Source of the DNA: Hydractinia symbiolongicarpus
Taxonomy: Eukaryota; Cnidaria; Hydrozoa; Anthoathecata; Hydractiniidae
Assembly (NCBI RefSeq): GCF_029227915.1
Contig: NC_079882.1
Span: 3,474,001 to 3,534,000, forward strand
Direction: 5' to 3'
DNA: 60,000 nucleotides
Under the pieces are notes generated by a model that was given only the letters and a program-made list of their open reading frames with translations, was not told the DNA's origin and ran no database searches. Each line of letters starts with the position of its first letter. Positions within the stretch are counted from its first letter, which is position 1. This document shows positions 55,750-60,000 of this stretch, piece by piece. A program made the translations under genes and the position numbers.

Positions 55750-57054
55750 CTGTGTTTGCTTTTTTCGCACAAATATGGGTCTACCTTGTAGCCATATATT
55801 AGCAATTAAAAAGAAGCATAATCAGTCGCTGTATCACGAAGCACTAGTCAGTAAGAGGTGGCTTTTGTCTGTTTTCAAAAAAAAATAGTCTAATCATGCT
55901 GTCGAAAAGCAAACCAACCAAAGGACAAACTCAATGTTCCACTCTTGAAACCAAAAAAGTAAAAATGATGCAGGGAATGAAATTGAAAAAAGCACAAGAA
56001 GTAAGCTTGGATATAGCTTCATCAATGTCTCTTGTAGGAACAAGACATTTTGACTACTACATGGAAAGATTAATATCCATTAACGATGTTATTAAAAAAC
56101 AGGAAAATTTTGGAATAAACTTAGAAGAATACGCAGGTAATTGTTTGACCCTTTTATTACTGTCACCTGGCTATAGCTACCTCAAATTACAGTATATATT
56201 TAATATAATAGTATATTTATCTTATTGCATATCCAAATATTTGATATAGGATCAAGTGAAACAACAACTGCAACCTCCGATCGTACTTCAGACCATTCTT
56301 CTTCAACAACGACTCTTAACCAGGAAGGTATTGCTTGCTTTAAATGAAACCTATTTTGAAAACATTAATGATTTTTACGGTAATCGTTTATTACTATCAT
56401 TGTTATATATTTACAGCTACGCCAAAGTCTAACCAGTTTACCATCCGCCTGTGTCTTCTACATCAATAGATGCTGACATTCGTTGTCTACAAGGCTGACA
56501 TGGATGCTTCACACAATGACATAATCGCAGGTATACAACACTTGTTTGACAATATATTAGTTTTTTCAACGTAACTCTAAAAAATTAAATTTACTTTTTT
56601 GTCTTTAAGAAAACCCTACACGTGACGATAGAGACCAAGTTCTTATTGAAATGAACAACAAAGTTACTCAGTTAACTGAAGAACAGAAGACTCACATCTA
56701 CAAAACTAACAACTTAAGCCGACATTTGGCGCAAATAGTTAGTGGACAATCTGAGAACTGGAGGAACAAGGTTTTCTTCAATCTCCCACGAGAAAAAAGC
56801 AATATAAGAAAAAGCGACTTAAGCTATTGTTTTCATTTTGGTGGTTATAATGATCAACAGTTTGAAATCATGACCACTTTGTTATGGCCGATGATGCTGT
56901 GAAAACATGCTCAAGCGATTATGCATTCAATGTTTTATTACCAGAAGTGCTGTTAAAGATTACACAGGATTGCTTCTTTTGTGACCAAGCTCTTGCGGAA
57001 ACATACTTAACGAATGGCTCTGACGTAGATTTGGAGAAATTATTTAGTAGATGA
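55750..57054 (+). pseudogene. ZSWIM-like pseudogene, SWIM finger and C-terminal exons
   Basis: TCVCFFRTNMGLPCSHILAI matches the CxCxnCxH SWIM pattern, followed by HEALVSKRW. After an A-run frameshift near 55880 the frame continues in 55896-56136 (EVSLDIASSMSLVGTRHFDY), joins in phase to 56250-56327 (GSSETTTATSDRTSDHSS), and can splice in phase to 56610-57054 (ENPTRDDRDQVLIEMNNKVT). That last piece shifts frame near 56869 and then reads VMADDAVKTCSSDYAFNVLL to a TGA at 57052. I do not recognise the last exon; it could belong to a separate gene. Confidence 0.6.
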
Positions 57055-57071
57055 AAGAAGAAGGTACATCA

Positions 57072-57110
57072 TTAAAGGGATTCCTGCATTAAAAATGATA
57101 TTCTAGTGAT
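57072..57110. mobile_element. Single end of the TTAA MITE family
   Basis: TTAA followed by AGGGATTCCTGCATTAAAAA and ATGATATT, matching the left end and inverted right end of the element at 343-764. No partner end was found downstream. Confidence 0.5.
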
Positions 57111-57373
57111 ACATTCCTATCATGCCAATAATAACGAAAGTCGCATTCTTTTGCTTCGAAAGATATGGAAAACAGTCATACCCTTCAAATTCTTCTACAG
57201 CTTCCCTGTTCCTCCTTCTCCACTTCTGCTTTCCTTTCCGTCTCGATGTTCAAACTCGCGCCAGTCTATATTTTTGTTATGATGTCATAAGAAAGTATGA
57301 ACCAAGCTGGCCGATAATTCTTGTACCAGAAAAATGCGTAAATAAGTTCTTGTGGTAAACGAGCTCATTTCAC

Positions 57374-58165
57374 ATGTCAATAATGGCGGAATCTTCAACT
57401 GTAAAAACGGCAGAGGATATTTTACCATACCTTTTTGAGCCAGTCGTTATATCAGAGGGTGGGGAAGATGAATGGACTGACTGCAGTAGCGAGGCAAATG
57501 AGAGTGATGTAGAAAGAGAGATGGGAAAACAGGGAAGATGCGACGTGGATAGTGAAACGTGGTGCAAATGTGGACATTGCCAAAAAAAGTATTTTCCTAT
57601 TGAATGCATTTGTTGTGTAGAGGTCGAAGAAACAAAACGGATGATTGAAAAGGAGAATATTGGTGAGTCAATTTCTTTTTCGGCGGATAAAACATCTAAC
57701 AATTTCACATATTAGAAATAGTAACAATAAAAATATTCTTATTATTAGGCTGTATAATTGATCATCCAGGTTTTAGTCCAGTGTGCCTTAACGTCGAGGT
57801 TTTGTGGACATCGCTGGTGAACTTGGCAGATAGAGAAGGAGCTTATTTGCCGCGCAGGAATAACGTTCCAAACAAGTAGGGTAACTTTTTGCACATATGA
57901 AACTGTATTTCGTTATGGATTAAAGATAGGTTCATTTATTTTTACTTTTAGATCGTATAGATATGCAGCATATAGACAGTTTACCTGGTGGATACATGAT
58001 AAGTTAGGTCGCCATGTTAGACGGGTTATACCATCTTGCGCTGTTAGCCGTAAAAGGGCCGAATTCGAAGAAGAAGACGGCAACTACACTTTTTTTAGAG
58101 GACACGACGATAAGGCTAGTGAGATTGTAAATGCAATGGAATGGGTGAGAGATGGTGGTAACTGA
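57374..58165 (+). CDS. Standalone P2X7 C-terminal cysteine-rich domain protein
   Basis: Three exons in phase, 57374-57662, 57749-57875 and 57952-58165, giving 209 residues. After an acidic N-terminus (EGGEDEWTDCSSEANESDVE) comes the cysteine/histidine-rich module otherwise found as the cytosolic tail of P2X7 receptors: WCKCGHCQK, ECICCVEVEE, CIIDHPGFSPVCL, YRYAAYRQFTWWIHDKLGR, RVIPSCAVSRKRAEF. In P2X7 this tail binds zinc and guanine nucleotides. No channel segments or other domains are present upstream. Domain-only genes of this type are frequent in cnidarians and other invertebrates, and the function is unknown. The start could also be the ATG at 57383, which has a better context. Poly(A): none obvious, but an A run follows the stop. 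Confidence 0.88.
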
Positions 58166-59343
58166 ACAGTAAAAAAAAAAAATATTTACACTTTTATTTT
58201 AATATTTAAATCGTTTGTATTTCACACTATCCGCAATCATTTTCTCCCTTGCTTCCCTTTCAATAGGAGCCATCGACTTTCTTTTTGTTGCGCTTACGTT
58301 TTTTATACCAAGAGCAGCATTTTCACGGATCTCACGAAGCATTTCTTTCAGATAATCATATGTTTTATTTTCGTATAGTCCAGGAGCTCATAACAGAACT
58401 TTAGGTCCCATTTTCTACAAAAGGTTTGACCCTCTAAATAGGTTGGTAGTATCACGGACAATAAAAATCACATGGTCAGCTGACCCAATTTGGGGGCGTT
58501 TGGGTCCCAGGCCCCTAAAATTACCCTAATTCGAGACTCCTATTTGGTCCCATAATTCTCAAAGCTTAAAAGTTAGTAACGTGTGTCATTATATGAGAGA
58601 ATCTGAAAAATGATAAAGCTTACCGAAAAATTGGGTCTTAAGACTGGGTCAGACCCCCCTCAAAGACCATATTTAGGACCTTAATTTGTCCCCATAAGCT
58701 ACAAACTCCAAATTTTGCACAAACATTCTCTAACATAGTGTAATGTCAGTGGTCATAAAGCTGACCAAAAATTTGGGTCTCTTGGCCTAGTCAGACCAAG
58801 TCTCGCCCCAAATCCCTATTTTAACAACTTTTAGAGGGTAAAAAAAACCAATGACTACAAAGCCCAAACTCAATATTTGTGTTCTATACTAACTATGTAA
58901 TACATAAATGGTCGAGCTTACCAAAAAATGCGGTCCTATCAGCAGGTCAGACAAAGATCTGAACAGGGACTCAAATTAGACCTCATAAGGTACAAACTTA
59001 AAATTTTGTAAGACTATTGTGATTTGGCAAAAAGCAAACCAAAAATTACGGTCTCTTGATCAGGTCAGACAATAGTTAGCGATATCAAATTAAAAAAGAA
59101 ATGCTCTGATAGCATTTAATAAAATATAAATATGTACAATAGGTTATAGCAGCATGATTGATATTGTTCTGCATCAGCATCTAAAGATGAGAAATGTCAT
59201 TCAGTCATAAGATCTAGTTTAAACTACAATACAACATTAAAAAATATTAAAAAGGTTACTCAGTTCTAGAATATATGACATTGAATCCTATTCTGTAAAT
59301 TTTTTGTCATATCCCACAAAAAAAATCTAACCTTAAATTATCA
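58166..59343. repeat. Convergent intergenic spacer with degenerate 140-160-bp tandem repeats
   Basis: AAAGCTTACCGAAAAATTGG-like motifs followed by GGTCAGAC recur near 58617, 58757, 58917 and 59037, interleaved with CCATAAGCTACAAACT-like motifs. They lie between the two convergent gene ends. No coding content is seen. Confidence 0.6.
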
Positions 59344-60000
59344 TTACACGTCTTCGTCACTAGTTTCGTCATCACTGTCTGAATCGTCATCACTTGACAG
59401 TTCATCAAACCCTTCAAAATCTTAAGGAGAATGAAATACTTTTAATATTTAAAATAGCGGCGGCAGTAGCGGAAATAAAGAATTGCTTCCGAGTAATAAT
59501 TAAAAAACTAAGTGACTAGATTGTAAAACTTAATATCCAAAATTTTACCTTCTACTTCTCTGGAGAATCCATAATAATTTTCATTGCTGGTGACATCTAC
59601 TGCTTTTGGAGACATTTCGCCTTCGTACCACTTAATGATATAGCTGCCATCTTTCAGCAGCCAACCCATGTCTTCAGGAAGGTGATTTGGAGGCTCGGAC
59701 GTTATTGATGACATCCATAACTGTGCAACATACTTTGTTCGATAAATCTTTTGACGCAACACTCGTAAACAAGGTGGTAGAGAACTTCCATCAAACTTTT
59801 TAACACAGGAAATTGCTTCATTTTCTCCTTTTGGTTTATACTTTTCCAAAAACATTACCAACCTAGCTTCATCTACAGATGATAGATTCCTTTTTCCATA
59901 CATGCTGCATACAAATTTTTCCAACGTTGCAAAAGCGTCATCTGTGACATCAAGATTTGTTCCTAGCTGTTTAAATACATCTTGCACACTTTCATTTTTT
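59344..60000 (-). CDS. Unknown protein with acidic C-terminus (5' end outside window)
   Basis: Two exons: 59549 to beyond 60000, and 59344-59420, joined in phase (EVE-D-FEGFDELSS). The long exon reads DAFATLEKFVCSMYGKRNL, VDEARLVMFLEKYKPKGEN, SLPPCLRVLRQKIYRTKYV, and AQLW, then LPEDMGWLLKDGSYIIKWYE. The tail is almost pure Asp/Ser/Glu (SSDDDSDSDDETSDEDV). The segment FATLEKFVCSMYG with a following GW...DG...W pattern is familiar from uncharacterised cnidarian proteins often found near transposons; no function is known to me. There are no stops or frameshifts, so this looks like a live gene or an intact element ORF. Confidence 0.75.

Larger units (their letters stand above)
47219..57054 (+). 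pseudogene. ZSWIM3/MULE-transposase-like gene, decayed and interrupted by several insertions
   Basis: Scattered plus-strand pieces keep the order of a MULE-derived ZSWIM-type protein. The N-terminal FAR1-like part is 47219-47236 plus 51495-51734 (GTKFFSLKELNDSIEQYQKE, STGVHPNQR) and 51916-52012 (GCGMFIKKDGKHLYVKEM, EEHCHEINE). A linker follows (52132-52326: LKLKCNKKLLQQKIEKETGK, TLRDLSNY), then the RNase-H-fold core (DATHRLNNLQMPLYLFLVED near 52609), and the SWIM zinc finger CVC...MGLPCSHILAI (55750-55806). Last come C-terminal exons up to 57054. In-frame stops at 52480-52482 and 52695-52697 and frameshifts in A runs near 52140 and 55880 show decay. A copia element, a hairpin-repeat array and a Penelope-like element lie between the pieces. 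Assignment to ZSWIM3 or to a transposon of the same superfamily cannot be settled here. Confidence 0.72.

Noticed and set aside
55896-56249. An independent small gene of 117 codons
   Set aside because: The frame is best explained as the exon following the SWIM finger of the ZSWIM-like pseudogene: it has a donor at 56136 and an in-phase next exon at 56250.

Overview
This window is eukaryotic nuclear DNA from an invertebrate animal, most likely a cnidarian and perhaps a hydrozoan. It is AT-rich, with many short GT-AG introns. It carries conserved single-copy metazoan genes and a mix of retroelements of kinds common in cnidarian genomes. The species assignment is inference; the gene identities are better supported.

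Layout. (1) 1-22602, minus strand: a P4-ATPase phospholipid flippase of the ATP8A class, resolved here into 38 phase-consistent coding exons plus an alternative first exon. The C-terminal end runs off the left edge. Its introns hold MITEs, minisatellites, a tRNA-derived SINE and LINE tails. (2) 23507-25687, minus: a complete four-exon SAP30/SAP30L gene (histone deacetylase complex subunit). (3) 26819-38705, minus: the mRNA export receptor NXF1, with a 133-bp first coding exon, a 9.9-kb intron full of mobile elements, and one large exon with the rest. (4) 39125-45740: a decayed minus-strand reverse-transcriptase element split by a plus-strand LINE that ends in (TAA)n, followed by an inverted-repeat element. 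(5) 46200-57054: a decayed plus-strand ZSWIM/MULE-transposase-like gene. It is interrupted by an intact Ty1/copia retrotransposon with identical LTRs, by an array of 19 hairpin-forming repeats, and by a Penelope-like element (reverse transcriptase plus GIY-YIG). (6) 57374-58165, plus: a three-exon gene consisting almost only of the P2X7 C-terminal cysteine-rich domain. (7) 59344-60000, minus: the 3' end of an acidic-tailed gene of unknown function.

Flippase, SAP30L and NXF1 are conserved housekeeping genes, all read leftward in a head-to-tail series, with nothing to suggest shared function. The most unusual signals are the hairpin array at 52867-53512, whose outer stem arms differ between copies yet stay complementary; the layered insertions in the ZSWIM-like locus, where the recent copia copy splits an exon and its 3' LTR donates an in-frame ATG; and two interchangeable first exons of the flippase. 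Exon boundaries were assigned by hand from splice dinucleotides, reading phase and remembered family conservation; no alignment was run.
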